Positions 7,815 to 16,438 of a DNA stretch of 64,000 bases are shown piece by piece. This DNA comes from Ruthenibacterium sp. (lineage in GTDB: Bacteria; Bacillota; Clostridia; Oscillospirales; Ruminococcaceae): positions 17,162-81,161 of the forward strand of contig JAHHSL010000004.1 in NCBI GenBank assembly GCA_020025235.1, given 5' to 3'. The notes beneath the pieces are model-generated. The model saw only the letters and a list, made by a program, of their open reading frames with translations. It ran no database searches and was not told the origin of the DNA. Position 1 is the first letter of the stretch. Every line of letters begins with the position of its first letter. A program made the position numbers and the translations under genes.

Positions 7815-9179
7815 ATGACACCATGTGAAACGAAAAGTGCACCGATATTTACAGGAAAGGCGCTGTTCGGGCTGATCCTTCCGCTTGTGCTGGAACAGCT
7901 GCTTGCCACTACGATCGGCATGGCGGATACCATGATGGTTTCGCAGGCGGGCGAAGCGGCGGTTTCCGGCATTGCGCTTGTGACGTCGATCGAAATTCTG
8001 CTGATCCAGGCATTCGTGGCGCTCAGCGCCGGCGGGGCGGTCGTGGCAAGCCAGTATATCGGCCGCGGCGACAGGGTCAACGCCTGCCGCACGGCAAAGC
8101 AGCTGGTTTATTCCACGCTTTTCATATCGCTGGTGCTCATGGCGCTGGTGCTGTGCTTCAACCGTCTCATTCTGCATCTTGTGTACGGCCGTGTGGAAGA
8201 GGACGTTATGCGCTCGGCAGAGATCTACTTTTACTTTTGCGCCCTTTCCTATCCGGCACTAGCTATGTATAATACCGGCGCGGCGCTGTTCCGCAGCATG
8301 GGCAACAGCCGTGTTTCGCTCATGGCCTCTGCGGTGATGAACTGTGTGAATATTGCCGGCAATGCCGTTTTGATCTACGGCGCAAGGCTCGGCGTGACGG
8401 GCGCGGCGATTTCCACACTGGCGGCACGCTGGCTGGCCGCCTGCATCCTGATGTGGCTGCTGATCCGCGGGCGCTCGAACCCGGTGTATTTCGACAGACC
8501 CCTGCATTTTGAATGGAACGGTTCCATTCTTCGCAGCGTGCTGCGCATCGGCGTACCCGGCGGCATCGAAAACAGCATCTGCCAGCTGGGCAAGCTGCTG
8601 GTGGCAGGGCTGATCACTTCGTTCGGCACATCGGCCATTGCAGCGGACGTCATCAGCAACAATCTGGCGTCGATCGGCAATATCATGGGCAACTCGATCG
8701 GCATCGCACTGGTGACGGTGATCGGTCAGTGCGTCGGCGCGGGAGATTATACCGCAGCGCGCAGCTACACAAAAAAGCTGATGATCGTGGCGTACGTCTG
8801 CATGGGCACGATGTCGCTGATCGTGTTCCTGCTGGCGCCGTATCTGGTGCAGTTTTATTCCATGCCGCAGGAAACGACGCAGCTTGCCCTGCGCGTGCTG
8901 CGCGTGAACTGCGTGTCGTGCGCAATCGCATGGCCGTGCGCGTTTACCTTGCCCAATGCGCTGCGTGCGGCGGGGGACGCAAAGTACACGATGACCGTCA
9001 GCATGGCGGCGATGTGGCTCGTGCGCATCGGGTGCGCATATCTGCTGGCTTCGTATTTCGGTCTGGGGCTTCTGGGCGTCTGGCTTGCGATGCATCTGGA
9101 CTGGGTGGTGCGCACGGTGTTCTTTGTTTCGCGTGCGCGCGGCAGCAAATGGGAAAAGATAAAAGTTCTGGATAGCTGA
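7815..9179 (+). CDS. MATE family efflux transporter (first of three)
   Basis: A 454-residue multidrug and toxin extrusion protein with about 12 hydrophobic segments, arranged as two halves. The start LILPLVLEQLLATTIGMADTMMVSQAG matches the conserved MATE TM1 region (P...E.L...A..D..MV). YNTGAALFRSMGNSRVSLMAS is the usual TM4-TM5 pattern. The substrate cannot be read from sequence; drug/Na+ or drug/H+ antiport is the family function. ATG 7815 follows GAGGTGA. It stands alone between terminators. Two more MATE genes lie at 44113 and 53556. Confidence 0.9.
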   Translation: MTPCETKSAPIFTGKALFGLILPLVLEQLLATTIGMADTMMVSQAGEAAVSGIALVTSIEILLIQAFVALSAGGAVVASQYIGRGDRVNACRTAKQLVYSTLFISLVLMALVLCFNRLILHLVYGRVEEDVMRSAEIYFYFCALSYPALAMYNTGAALFRSMGNSRVSLMASAVMNCVNIAGNAVLIYGARLGVTGAAISTLAARWLAACILMWLLIRGRSNPVYFDRPLHFEWNGSILRSVLRIGVPGGIENSICQLGKLLVAGLITSFGTSAIAADVISNNLASIGNIMGNSIGIALVTVIGQCVGAGDYTAARSYTKKLMIVAYVCMGTMSLIVFLLAPYLVQFYSMPQETTQLALRVLRVNCVSCAIAWPCAFTLPNALRAAGDAKYTMTVSMAAMWLVRIGCAYLLASYFGLGLLGVWLAMHLDWVVRTVFFVSRARGSKWEKIKVLDS

Positions 9180-9190
9180 ACAGAAAATAA

Positions 9191-9235
9191 ACCCGCGCCG
9201 GATTCCGAAAAGAAATCCGGCGCGGGTCTTTTTTT
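9191..9235 (+). terminator. Terminator after first MATE gene, possibly bidirectional
   Basis: A 14-bp stem (ACCCGCGCCGGATT with its complement) is followed by a T8 run. A-rich sequence on the other side suits the convergent tatD transcript. Confidence 0.88.
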
Positions 9236-9314
9236 GCAAAAAAGCAGAGCGTGCAGCGTTCTGCAAAATGAGAGCGCGGCGCCCTTCGGTGCGGCGCATC
9301 AGGGGCAGGGAAAT

Positions 9315-10100
9315 TCACACGCCGAACAAGGCGCGGGCGTTTGCGTTCGTTACGCGCAGAACCTCTTCGACGGGGACGTTCTTGATCTCGGCAAGCTTCT
9401 GCGCAGTGTGGCAGATCATGGCGGAATTACATTCGCGCCCGCGCAGCGGTTCCGGCGCCATGTACGGGCAATCGGTTTCCAGCACGATGTTTTCAAGGCT
9501 CAGTGCGGCGGCGGCCTCGACGGCACGGCGCGCGTTTTTGAACGTGAGCGCCCCGCCGAAGCCGATGAACATGCCCTGACGCGCGATCCACAGCGCATCG
9601 TCGGCACTGCCGGAATAGGCGTGCACGATGCCTTTCGGGCGGTATTCCCGCAGCAGGGCATAGGTTTCGCCGTGCGCTTCGCGGTCGTGGATCAAAATCG
9701 GCAGATCATGCTCCCGCGCGAGGGCGAGCTGTGCGCGGAACAGCTCCAGCTGTTCCTGTTCGGGGATCGGCCAGTGGTGATCCAGCCCGCACTCGCCGAC
9801 GGCGACCACGCGCTCATCTTCGAAAAGCGGTTCGATCTCGGCAAGCTCCCGCCGCCAGTCGCCGTGAAACTGCGTGACGGTGGACGCTTCTTCGTCGATG
9901 ATGCTTTCCGGGTGGATGCCCGCCGCGGCATAGATCCACGGGCGGGAATGACTCAGCTGTACGGCATTGCGGCTTGTGGCAAGGTCGACGCCGCATTCCA
10001 CCACGCCGCCAACGCCCTGTCCGGGCAGGCTGTCCAGCAAGGCTTCGCGGTGATCGTCAAAGCGGCTGCTCAGATAATGAGCATGAGTATCAAAAATCAT
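9315..10100 (-). CDS. tatD: TatD family metal-dependent deoxyribonuclease
   Basis: A 261-residue TatD-type hydrolase with a metal-dependent TIM barrel. Motifs are FDTHAHY at the start, VGECGLDHH, LILHD-like ILIHDREAH, HAYSG and ETDCPYMAP. The His, Glu and Asp residues are the expected metal ligands. E. coli TatD is a 3'-5' DNase acting on damaged DNA or RNA. I chose ATG 10100, just before IFDTHAHY and 6-7 nt after AAAGGA; an upstream in-frame extension is low complexity. It follows metG on the same strand, as is common in Firmicutes, but a hairpin terminator lies between them. Confidence 0.92.
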   Translation of the reverse strand: MIFDTHAHYLSSRFDDHREALLDSLPGQGVGGVVECGVDLATSRNAVQLSHSRPWIYAAAGIHPESIIDEEASTVTQFHGDWRRELAEIEPLFEDERVVAVGECGLDHHWPIPEQEQLELFRAQLALAREHDLPILIHDREAHGETYALLREYRPKGIVHAYSGSADDALWIARQGMFIGFGGALTFKNARRAVEAAAALSLENIVLETDCPYMAPEPLRGRECNSAMICHTAQKLAEIKNVPVEEVLRVTNANARALFGV

Positions 10101-10146
10101 AAAAAGTCCTTTCGGCTGCGGCGCACGCAAACCCGTGCCGCCCGCA

Positions 10147-10191
10147 GAAAAAAAGGCGGTGCCTGTGCGTACAGGACACACAAACACCGCC
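10147..10191 (-). terminator. Hairpin with U-run between metG and tatD
   Basis: On the minus strand GGCGGTG pairs with CACCGCC across a long loop that includes a second small stem, followed by TTTTTTTC. It could end most metG transcripts, with read-through into tatD. Confidence 0.65.
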
Positions 10192-10229
10192 TGTGCTGTG
10201 AAAATCGGATGAAATGTCCGGACGGGAAA

Positions 10230-12215
10230 TCAGTGGATGCGCATGCCCGCCGGCACGTCATCGGGGAAGAACATCACGCTGGCTGCGCCGTCTGCGGTAT
10301 CGGCAGCCATGATCATGCCCTCCGAAGTATACTTGCCTTTCATCATGGGACGCGGGGCAAGGTTTGCGACGATGCCGACCTTTTTGCCCAGCAGATCCTC
10401 GGGGGCATACCATTTTGCAATGCCGGAAAGGATCGTGCGCTCGCGTTCGCCGTCGAACACGGAAAGATGCAGCAGCTTTTTGCTTTCCTTCATCGTTTCG
10501 CACTTCGTCACTTCGCCCACCAGCATTTCCACGCGGCAGAAGGTTTCAAAATCCACCTCCGGCTCGTGCTCGATCGGCGCTGCGGGTGCAGCGGGCTTTT
10601 TGGCAGGTGCCGCCGGCTTTGCAGCTTCGGCTGCTTTCTTTGCGGCATCCTGCATGGCGGAAAGCTCTGCCAGCTCTTTTTCGGCGTCGATGCGCGGGAA
10701 CAGTGCTTCGCCCTTGTGTACGGTGAAGCCTTCGGGCATGCCGCCGAAATGACCCAGCGTTTCAAACTTCATGGATGCTTCGTCCAGACCCAGCTGCTGT
10801 GCCATTTTCGGCGTGGTGCCGGGCAGGAACGGCGTCAGCAGGACGGCGGCGGTGCGCAGCACCTCGCACAGGTTGTAAAGCACGCAGGCAAGGCGCGGCA
10901 GGTTTGCTTCGTCCTTTGCCAGCACCCACGGTGCGGTTTCGTCAATGTACTTGTTTGCGCGCTGGATCAGCTTGAAGATCTCGGCAAGAGCGTTGGGTGC
11001 AAGCAGATGATCCATGCAGTCCGTCACCTTTGCGGGCAGCGCTTCGGTCATGGCAATCAGCTCGTCATCCAGCGGGTCGGAGCGGCGCTCTGCGGGCAGC
11101 GTGCCGCCGAAGTATTTTTCGATCATCGCAACGCTGCGGGAAAGCAGGTTGCCAAGGTCGTTTGCAAGGTCGGAGTTGATGCGGCTGATGAGCGCTTCGT
11201 TCGAGAAGTTGCCGTCGTTGCCGAACGGGATCTCGCGCAGCAGGAAATAGCGCACGGCGTCCACGCCGTAGCGGCTGCACAGCACAACGGGGTCAATGAC
11301 GTTGCCCTTGGATTTGCTCATTTTGCCGCCGTCCAAAAGCACCCAGCCGTGGCCGAATACGCGCTGCGGCAGCGGCAGATCCAGAGCCATGAGCATGGCA
11401 GGCCACAGAATGGTGTGGAAGCGCAGGATCTCCTTGCCCACGATGTGCAGGTTTGCGGGCCAGTAATGGTCGTAATCCGAATACTTTTCGTTGCCGTAGC
11501 CCAGAGCGGAAATATAGTTGGAAAGTGCATCGACCCAGACGTACATCGTGTGCTTGGGGTCGAACGGGACCGGGATGCCCCACGAAACCGAGGTGCGGGA
11601 TACGCAGGTATCCTGCAGACCCTGATTGATGAAGGCGATCATCTCGTTCTTGCGGGTTTCGGGCTGGATGAAATCGGGGTGTTCTTCATACAGCTTCAAA
11701 AGACGGTCTGCGTATTTGCCGGTGCGGAAGAAATAGGCTTCCTCCTCGGCTTCGTACACGTCGCCGCCGCAGTCCGGGCACTTGCCGTCCACCAGCTGGC
11801 TGTCCGTCCAGAAGCTTTCGCACGGCTTGCAGTAATGGCCCTTGTACACGCCCTTGTAGATATCGCCCTGCTCGTACAGCTTGGTGAAGATCTTCTGGCA
11901 GGTTTCCATGTGATAATCGTCCGTCGTGCGGATAAAGCGGTCGTTGGAAATGTTCATCAGCTTCCAAAGATCCTTGATGCCGGAAACGATGTCATCCACA
12001 TACTGCTGCGGCGTCACGCCCTTTGCAGCGGCCTTATCCTGGATTTTCTGCCCGTGCTCGTCGGTGCCCGTCAGGTACAGCACGTCATAGCCCTGCATGC
12101 GCTTATAGCGTGCAATGGCGTCGCAGATCACGGTGGTGTAGCTGTGGCCGATGTGCAGCTTATCGCTGGGATAATAGATCGGCGTGGTGATATAAAATTT
12201 CTTTTTCTCTTCCAT
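10230..12215 (-). CDS. metG: Methionyl-tRNA synthetase with C-terminal tRNA-binding domain
   Basis: Class I synthetase that charges tRNA-Met. The 661 residues show HIGH at 21-24 (DKLHIGHS) and KMSKS in GGKMSKSKGN. A CxxC zinc knuckle pair (CKPCESF, CPDCGG) lies in the connective region. After the anticodon-binding helices an Ala/Lys/Pro linker leads to a Trbp111-like tRNA-binding domain (FCRVEMLVGEVTKCE, GIVANLAPR). Length matches Firmicute MetG with the fused beta part. It sits downstream of asnB by 81 nt on the same strand, so it is probably cotranscribed with the D-Asp cluster. The ATG follows AAAGGAAT. Confidence 0.97.
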   Translation of the reverse strand: MEEKKKFYITTPIYYPSDKLHIGHSYTTVICDAIARYKRMQGYDVLYLTGTDEHGQKIQDKAAAKGVTPQQYVDDIVSGIKDLWKLMNISNDRFIRTTDDYHMETCQKIFTKLYEQGDIYKGVYKGHYCKPCESFWTDSQLVDGKCPDCGGDVYEAEEEAYFFRTGKYADRLLKLYEEHPDFIQPETRKNEMIAFINQGLQDTCVSRTSVSWGIPVPFDPKHTMYVWVDALSNYISALGYGNEKYSDYDHYWPANLHIVGKEILRFHTILWPAMLMALDLPLPQRVFGHGWVLLDGGKMSKSKGNVIDPVVLCSRYGVDAVRYFLLREIPFGNDGNFSNEALISRINSDLANDLGNLLSRSVAMIEKYFGGTLPAERRSDPLDDELIAMTEALPAKVTDCMDHLLAPNALAEIFKLIQRANKYIDETAPWVLAKDEANLPRLACVLYNLCEVLRTAAVLLTPFLPGTTPKMAQQLGLDEASMKFETLGHFGGMPEGFTVHKGEALFPRIDAEKELAELSAMQDAAKKAAEAAKPAAPAKKPAAPAAPIEHEPEVDFETFCRVEMLVGEVTKCETMKESKKLLHLSVFDGERERTILSGIAKWYAPEDLLGKKVGIVANLAPRPMMKGKYTSEGMIMAADTADGAASVMFFPDDVPAGMRIH

Positions 12216-12296
12216 GGGTCTCAGATTCCTTTCGGGACGCGCGAATGAAACGCGCCCTCAATTTATTTTGCGGACCGCACCTGCAGTCGAAACAAC

Positions 12297-14138
12297 TTAT
12301 TTTTCATCAATGAAAAAGCGCTTGTACCATACAAGGAACGTGAACACCGTCCAGATCTTGCGCTGGTTTGCGGCGCGCCCTTCGTAGTGATCGTCCAGCA
12401 GCTTCATCAAAGCGGCGGTGTCAAAGAACACGGCGGCGTAATCGCTGGTGAAATGCTCCTTGACGATGTTGTAGTATTTTTCTTCACGCAGCCAATAGCG
12501 GATGGGAACGGGGAAGCCCTTCTTCGGGCGGTTGGCCCATTCGTCCGGCAGGCATTTGTTTGCGGCGTGGCGCATGACAGCCTTTGTCTCGCCGCCGCGG
12601 ATGCGGTAATCCACGGGCACGGTTTCGGCAAATTCCATGACCTTTTTATCCAGCAGCGGCACGCGCAATTCCAGGCTGTGCGCCATGCACATCTTGTCGG
12701 CCTTGAGCAGGATGTCGCCCGGCAGCCACATGTTCATATCAAGATACTGCTTTTTCGTCACTTCGTCCTCATCCGGCACGCGGCTGTAAAAACGCAGGGC
12801 AAGATCGTGCGCCGAAGTGCCGCGGCGGTATGCGGGCTGCAGGATGCTTTCGGCTTCGCTGTCCGGGAACACAAGCGCCTGCCCGAAGAAATAGTCCTCG
12901 GGGCGTTCGGAGCATTTGAGCAGGAAGTTTTTGCCTTTGAAGTACGGCAGCTTTTTCGCGGCGGATGCGGCGGCGCGGCGCAAACCGAGCGGCAGCTTTT
13001 TGAATTTCGCCATGGGGGGCGTATCCGCGTACCATTCGTACCCGGCAAAGATCTCATCCGCACCCTCGCCCGAAAGCACGACCGTCACATCCTCGGCCGC
13101 AAGCTGGGCAAGGAAGTACAGCGGGACGCTTGAAGGGTTCGACTGCGGCTCATCCATATGGTACTGGATGTCGGAGAAGGCATCAAAACATTCGTCCGCC
13201 GTGATAAGCTTGCGGTGGTTTTCGATGCCGAGCTTTTCGGAAAGTTCGGCGGCGTAATTCGTTTCGTTGAATTTGTGGTAATCAAAGCCGACGCTGAATG
13301 TTTTGTCCGGCATCAGCACGGCGGCGATATAGCTGGAATCGACGCCGCCGGAAAGGAACGAACCGACCTTTACGTCTGCGATGCGGTGTGCGGCGACGGA
13401 TTCGTGGATCACCTCGTCCAGTTCGTCGGCACACTGTTCAAACGGGCGCTCCTGCGGCTCGAATCTGCACTCCCAGTAGCGCTCAATGGAAAGACAGCCG
13501 TTTTCATAGGTGAAATAATGGCCCGCGGGCAGCTTGTAAACGCCCTTGAAGAAGGTTTCGTCCGTGGCGGAATACTGCAGCGTCAGATACGGGCGCAGCG
13601 CGTTTTCGTTGACGGCCTTTTCAAAGCGCGGATGCTCAAGGAACGCCTTGATCTCGCTGCCGAAGATCAGCCCCGAACCGTCGGGAATGGGGTAGTAGTA
13701 GAACGGCTTGATGCCGAAGATATCGCGCGCGCCGAACATGCGCTTTGCCTTTGCGTCCCAGATGACGAACGCGTACATGCCGCGCAGCTTTTTCACGATT
13801 TCGGTGCCGTATTCCTCATAGCCGTGCACCAGCACTTCGGTGTCCGCGCCGCAGTGGAAATGATGTCCCTTTGCTTCCAGCTCGCTGCGCAGCTCGCGGA
13901 AGTTGTAGATCTCGCCGTTGAACACGACGACGACGCTTTCGTCCTCGTTCGCCATGGGCTGTGCGCCCGCTTCGGAAAGATCCAAAATCGAAAGACGGCG
14001 GAAGCCCAGCGCGATGCCGTCATCCGTAAAGGTGCCGCCCATATCCGGGCCGCGGTGTATGATGCGGTTCATCATACGTTCGAGAACGCTTTTCTTGTCG
14101 TCCCCGGGGTTGTCGGAAAAACCGATAAATCCACACAT
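12297..14138 (-). CDS. asnB: Asparagine synthase (glutamine-hydrolysing); possible cell-wall D-Asp amidase
   Basis: A 613-residue AsnB-type enzyme. The N-terminal class II glutamine amidotransferase domain starts MCGFIGF with Cys2 as nucleophile and continues with RIIHRGPD and GEIYNF. The C-terminal synthetase domain has the PP-loop SGGVDSSYI, with GEGADEIFAGYEW downstream. It normally makes asparagine from aspartate, ATP and glutamine. Here it is 26 nt downstream of an aspartate racemase and close to a D-Asp-ligase-like gene. By analogy with AsnH of Lactococcus it might instead amidate D-Asp in the peptidoglycan cross-bridge. The ATG follows GGAGG. Enzyme class is secure; the substrate is inferred. 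Confidence 0.93.
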   Translation of the reverse strand: MCGFIGFSDNPGDDKKSVLERMMNRIIHRGPDMGGTFTDDGIALGFRRLSILDLSEAGAQPMANEDESVVVVFNGEIYNFRELRSELEAKGHHFHCGADTEVLVHGYEEYGTEIVKKLRGMYAFVIWDAKAKRMFGARDIFGIKPFYYYPIPDGSGLIFGSEIKAFLEHPRFEKAVNENALRPYLTLQYSATDETFFKGVYKLPAGHYFTYENGCLSIERYWECRFEPQERPFEQCADELDEVIHESVAAHRIADVKVGSFLSGGVDSSYIAAVLMPDKTFSVGFDYHKFNETNYAAELSEKLGIENHRKLITADECFDAFSDIQYHMDEPQSNPSSVPLYFLAQLAAEDVTVVLSGEGADEIFAGYEWYADTPPMAKFKKLPLGLRRAAASAAKKLPYFKGKNFLLKCSERPEDYFFGQALVFPDSEAESILQPAYRRGTSAHDLALRFYSRVPDEDEVTKKQYLDMNMWLPGDILLKADKMCMAHSLELRVPLLDKKVMEFAETVPVDYRIRGGETKAVMRHAANKCLPDEWANRPKKGFPVPIRYWLREEKYYNIVKEHFTSDYAAVFFDTAALMKLLDDHYEGRAANQRKIWTVFTFLVWYKRFFIDEK

Positions 14139-14164
14139 ATCGTGTTGCCTCCAGTCAGGTGGGG

Positions 14165-14887
14165 TTAAATTTCGTCGAAGCCGATCGGCGTCTTGCCGAA
14201 CGTCAGGATCGCCTGACGCGCAAGCACCTCCATGGAATCGAGGAAGAAGGGATCCAGATGCTCGTCGCGCTTGATGAGCGAAAGCTCCGTGCAGCCAAGC
14301 ACGGCGCGGTCGCAGCCCTGGCGGGTAAGGGATTCCACCGCGCGGCCGAAGGCCTGCATATCGGCGCGGCGTCCCTGCTTGATGTCGTCATAGATAATGC
14401 GCATCACGGCGTCCTGCTGCTGTGCGTCGGGAACGGCAAATTCCAGTTCGTGCTTTTCGCACATGCGCTGGTAGGTGCGCGTGTTCACCGTGCCGGACGT
14501 TGCAAGGATGCCCAGCTTTGTGCAGCCGCCGGCCTTGGCGGCAAGCACGGTTTCCTCCACCATATTCAGAATGGGAATGGAGATCGTCGTGCTTAAACGG
14601 TCGTAAAAATAATGCGCCGTGTTGCAGGGAATGGCGATGACGTCCGCGCCGAACGTCACAAGCCGTGCGGCGTCTGCCGCCATGATGTCGAACGGGTTTT
14701 CGCTGCTTTTGCCGAGGATGAAGCTTGTGCGGTCCGGCGTGGTGGCGCGGCTGTTGATGATGACGTCGATGTGATCCTGATCGCAGGCGGCTTTTGTGTG
14801 CTGTGTGAGCATTTCATAAAAATAGACGGTTGCCATGGGGCCAAGGCCGCCCAGAATACCCAGAACACGAGGGGTTTGCTGTTCCAT
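14165..14887 (-). CDS. racD: Aspartate racemase (Asp/Glu racemase family)
   Basis: A 240-residue PLP-independent racemase. It opens with LGILGGLGPMATV and has two catalytic cysteine motifs, IPCNTAH and LGCTELS, the second before a conserved Glu. Length is as expected for RacD/YgeA-type enzymes. It interconverts L- and D-aspartate; a glutamate racemase would normally have different flanking motifs. It lies 44 nt downstream of the D-aspartate-ligase-like gene and 26 nt upstream of asnB, so the three are very likely one operon that makes and uses D-Asp. Confidence 0.88.
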   Translation of the reverse strand: MEQQTPRVLGILGGLGPMATVYFYEMLTQHTKAACDQDHIDVIINSRATTPDRTSFILGKSSENPFDIMAADAARLVTFGADVIAIPCNTAHYFYDRLSTTISIPILNMVEETVLAAKAGGCTKLGILATSGTVNTRTYQRMCEKHELEFAVPDAQQQDAVMRIIYDDIKQGRRADMQAFGRAVESLTRQGCDRAVLGCTELSLIKRDEHLDPFFLDSMEVLARQAILTFGKTPIGFDEI

Positions 14888-14931
14888 AGATAACCTTTCC
14901 TTCCCGCACGGGGAAAACGGTGCGCATGCTT

Positions 14932-16161
14932 TTATTTGCAGTAGGTTTTGAACTTTTTGAAATAGCGCTGCATGTGCACAAGATAGTAGCCAAGACGCTT
15001 GGGGCTGCCGTTCAGATCAGGCCGGTAGCCGAGCGTGGTGGTCTCCAGCCCTTCGCGCGAAAGGCGCTTTGCCTTTTCGATGAAGGCGGGGTCCTTCACA
15101 TACCGGTATACAACGCCGCGCGGCACGCTGTGCCAGAACGTTTCCTTCCGGTTCATCACACATTCGCCCAGATCGTGCCCGAGCACGCGGTCCTCCACGA
15201 CATAGCGCGCGATATTGTACCCCGCGCCCGTGACATAATAGTTGCTGCGCCCCTGACGCAGGTTGATTTCAAACACGCGGTAGCTGCCGTCGCGGCTGTC
15301 GTACTTGATATCAAAGTTTGCGTAGCCGGTGTAGCCGATATCCTCAAGGAACGCTTTCAGTTTTGTCATAAGCGGCTCGTTGTATTCCGTGATGATCGCG
15401 GCGTGGTTGCCCAGCGCCTTCGGGGTGTGCTCTTCCAGCCCCACATGCCCAAGGCACATCATCTTCACCTTTGCGTTTTTGTCGCAGTAGGCCGTCAGGA
15501 CGTGCATGAAGCAGTCGGCGCCCGGGATCATGTCCTGCAAAATAACGATATCCGGATAGCCCGCGCCGTAAATTTCGCCGAGGATCGCCGAAGCGCGTTC
15601 GGGCGTATCGGCGGTGTAGACCTTTTTCATGCCGTCAAACGGGTATTTCCAGTACAGGATGCTGCTGGAAGGCTTGACGATGATCGGATACGAAAAGCCC
15701 AGCACGCTTTCGCTGAGTTCTTCCGGCTTCATCGGCCCCTTTGCACAGAAGGTCTTGGGATAGGGGATCTCATATTTTTCGCACAAGTCGTAAAAATCGG
15801 CCTTGTTCACAAGGCGGTCGCGCAGTTCGGGCGTGATATACGGGGCGATGCAGTTTTTCGGCAGCGCGGTGCGCACATCCATTAAAAGGCTTGCATAATC
15901 ATCGGTGCAGCCCATGACGATGCAGGTCTTTTCCGCATGGGCGTCTGCAAATTCCGTCACAACGCGGGTGAGCGTTTCGGCATTGTCGATATCAGGCACG
16001 GCGGTGAAGCTGACGATGCGGGAATACATCGTTTCGCCCATGGCCCAGCGCCCGAACGCATACGAATGTACGCCGTACGCTTCGTGGAAGGCGCGTGCGA
16101 GCGAATAGCAGTTCATGTCCGCGCCGATCAGCACGGGCAGGATCGTTTCAGAAACAGACAT
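14932..16161 (-). CDS. ATP-grasp ligase, probable D-aspartate ligase for peptidoglycan cross-bridge
   Basis: A 409-residue ATP-grasp enzyme resembling Aslfm of Enterococcus faecium, which adds D-Asp to the lysine side chain of the stem peptide precursor. Similar features are the opening LPVLIGADMNCYSLARAFHEAYG, PYPKTF before the grasp domain, the nucleotide-binding IVKPSSS, LQDMIPG, MMCLGHVGLEEHTP, the loop GYTGYANFDIKYD and the Mg-ligand segment FEINLRQGRSNYY. I chose ATG 16161, 7 nt after AAAGGAG, over a 14-codon extension. The racemase and AsnB genes follow immediately. No signal peptide is seen, in agreement with action on a cytosolic precursor. The D-Asp specificity is inferred from resemblance and context. 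Confidence 0.82.
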   Translation of the reverse strand: MSVSETILPVLIGADMNCYSLARAFHEAYGVHSYAFGRWAMGETMYSRIVSFTAVPDIDNAETLTRVVTEFADAHAEKTCIVMGCTDDYASLLMDVRTALPKNCIAPYITPELRDRLVNKADFYDLCEKYEIPYPKTFCAKGPMKPEELSESVLGFSYPIIVKPSSSILYWKYPFDGMKKVYTADTPERASAILGEIYGAGYPDIVILQDMIPGADCFMHVLTAYCDKNAKVKMMCLGHVGLEEHTPKALGNHAAIITEYNEPLMTKLKAFLEDIGYTGYANFDIKYDSRDGSYRVFEINLRQGRSNYYVTGAGYNIARYVVEDRVLGHDLGECVMNRKETFWHSVPRGVVYRYVKDPAFIEKAKRLSREGLETTTLGYRPDLNGSPKRLGYYLVHMQRYFKKFKTYCK

Positions 16162-16207
16162 CAAAAGTCTCCTTTTCCGGCGCCGGATCTCTGTGCGGCG
16201 CACGTTT

Positions 16208-16229
16208 AAAAAATGCCCGGATACGGGCA
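16208..16229 (-). other. Hairpin with U6 tail at the very 5' end of the D-Asp operon transcript
   Basis: On the minus strand TGCCCG-TATC-CGGGCA is followed directly by TTTTTT. It starts about 15 nt downstream of the -10 box, so it would be at the 5' end of the RNA. It may be a stabilising 5' hairpin or an early attenuator. Confidence 0.5.
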
Positions 16230-16244
16230 GATATATACTACTTT

Positions 16245-16272
16245 ATTATAAGCACAAACAGGCGCTTGTCAA
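16245..16272 (-). promoter_or_regulatory. Promoter of D-Asp ligase/racemase/asnB/metG operon
   Basis: On the minus strand TTGACA (16267-16272) and TATAAT (16245-16250) are both perfect consensus with a 16-nt spacer. The start codon lies about 80 nt downstream. Confidence 0.88.
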
Positions 16273-16342
16273 GGCGAAGGGGCGCAGCGTGCCGGGGCTG
16301 CGGAAAAACAGTCGCCCGCCCGCTGTGCTTTTCGGGTTTCAT

Positions 16343-16371
16343 TTGCATTTTAGGCGGAAATGCGGTAAAAT
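16343..16371 (+). promoter_or_regulatory. Probable promoter of rpe
   Basis: TTGCAT and TAAAAT are separated by 17 nt and lie about 67 nt upstream of the rpe start. Confidence 0.6.
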
Positions 16372-16438
16372 ATGAATAACTGTTTTTACATTTCGGCAAA
16401 AGCCCGAAATGCGTATTTGATTATGAGGTGTCCTGTTT

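Noticed and set aside
9234..12248. A 1004-codon open frame on the plus strand opposite tatD and metG
   Set aside because: It lies antisense to two clearly recognised genes. Its composition is what GC-rich codon use gives in the opposite frame, and no domain is recognisable.
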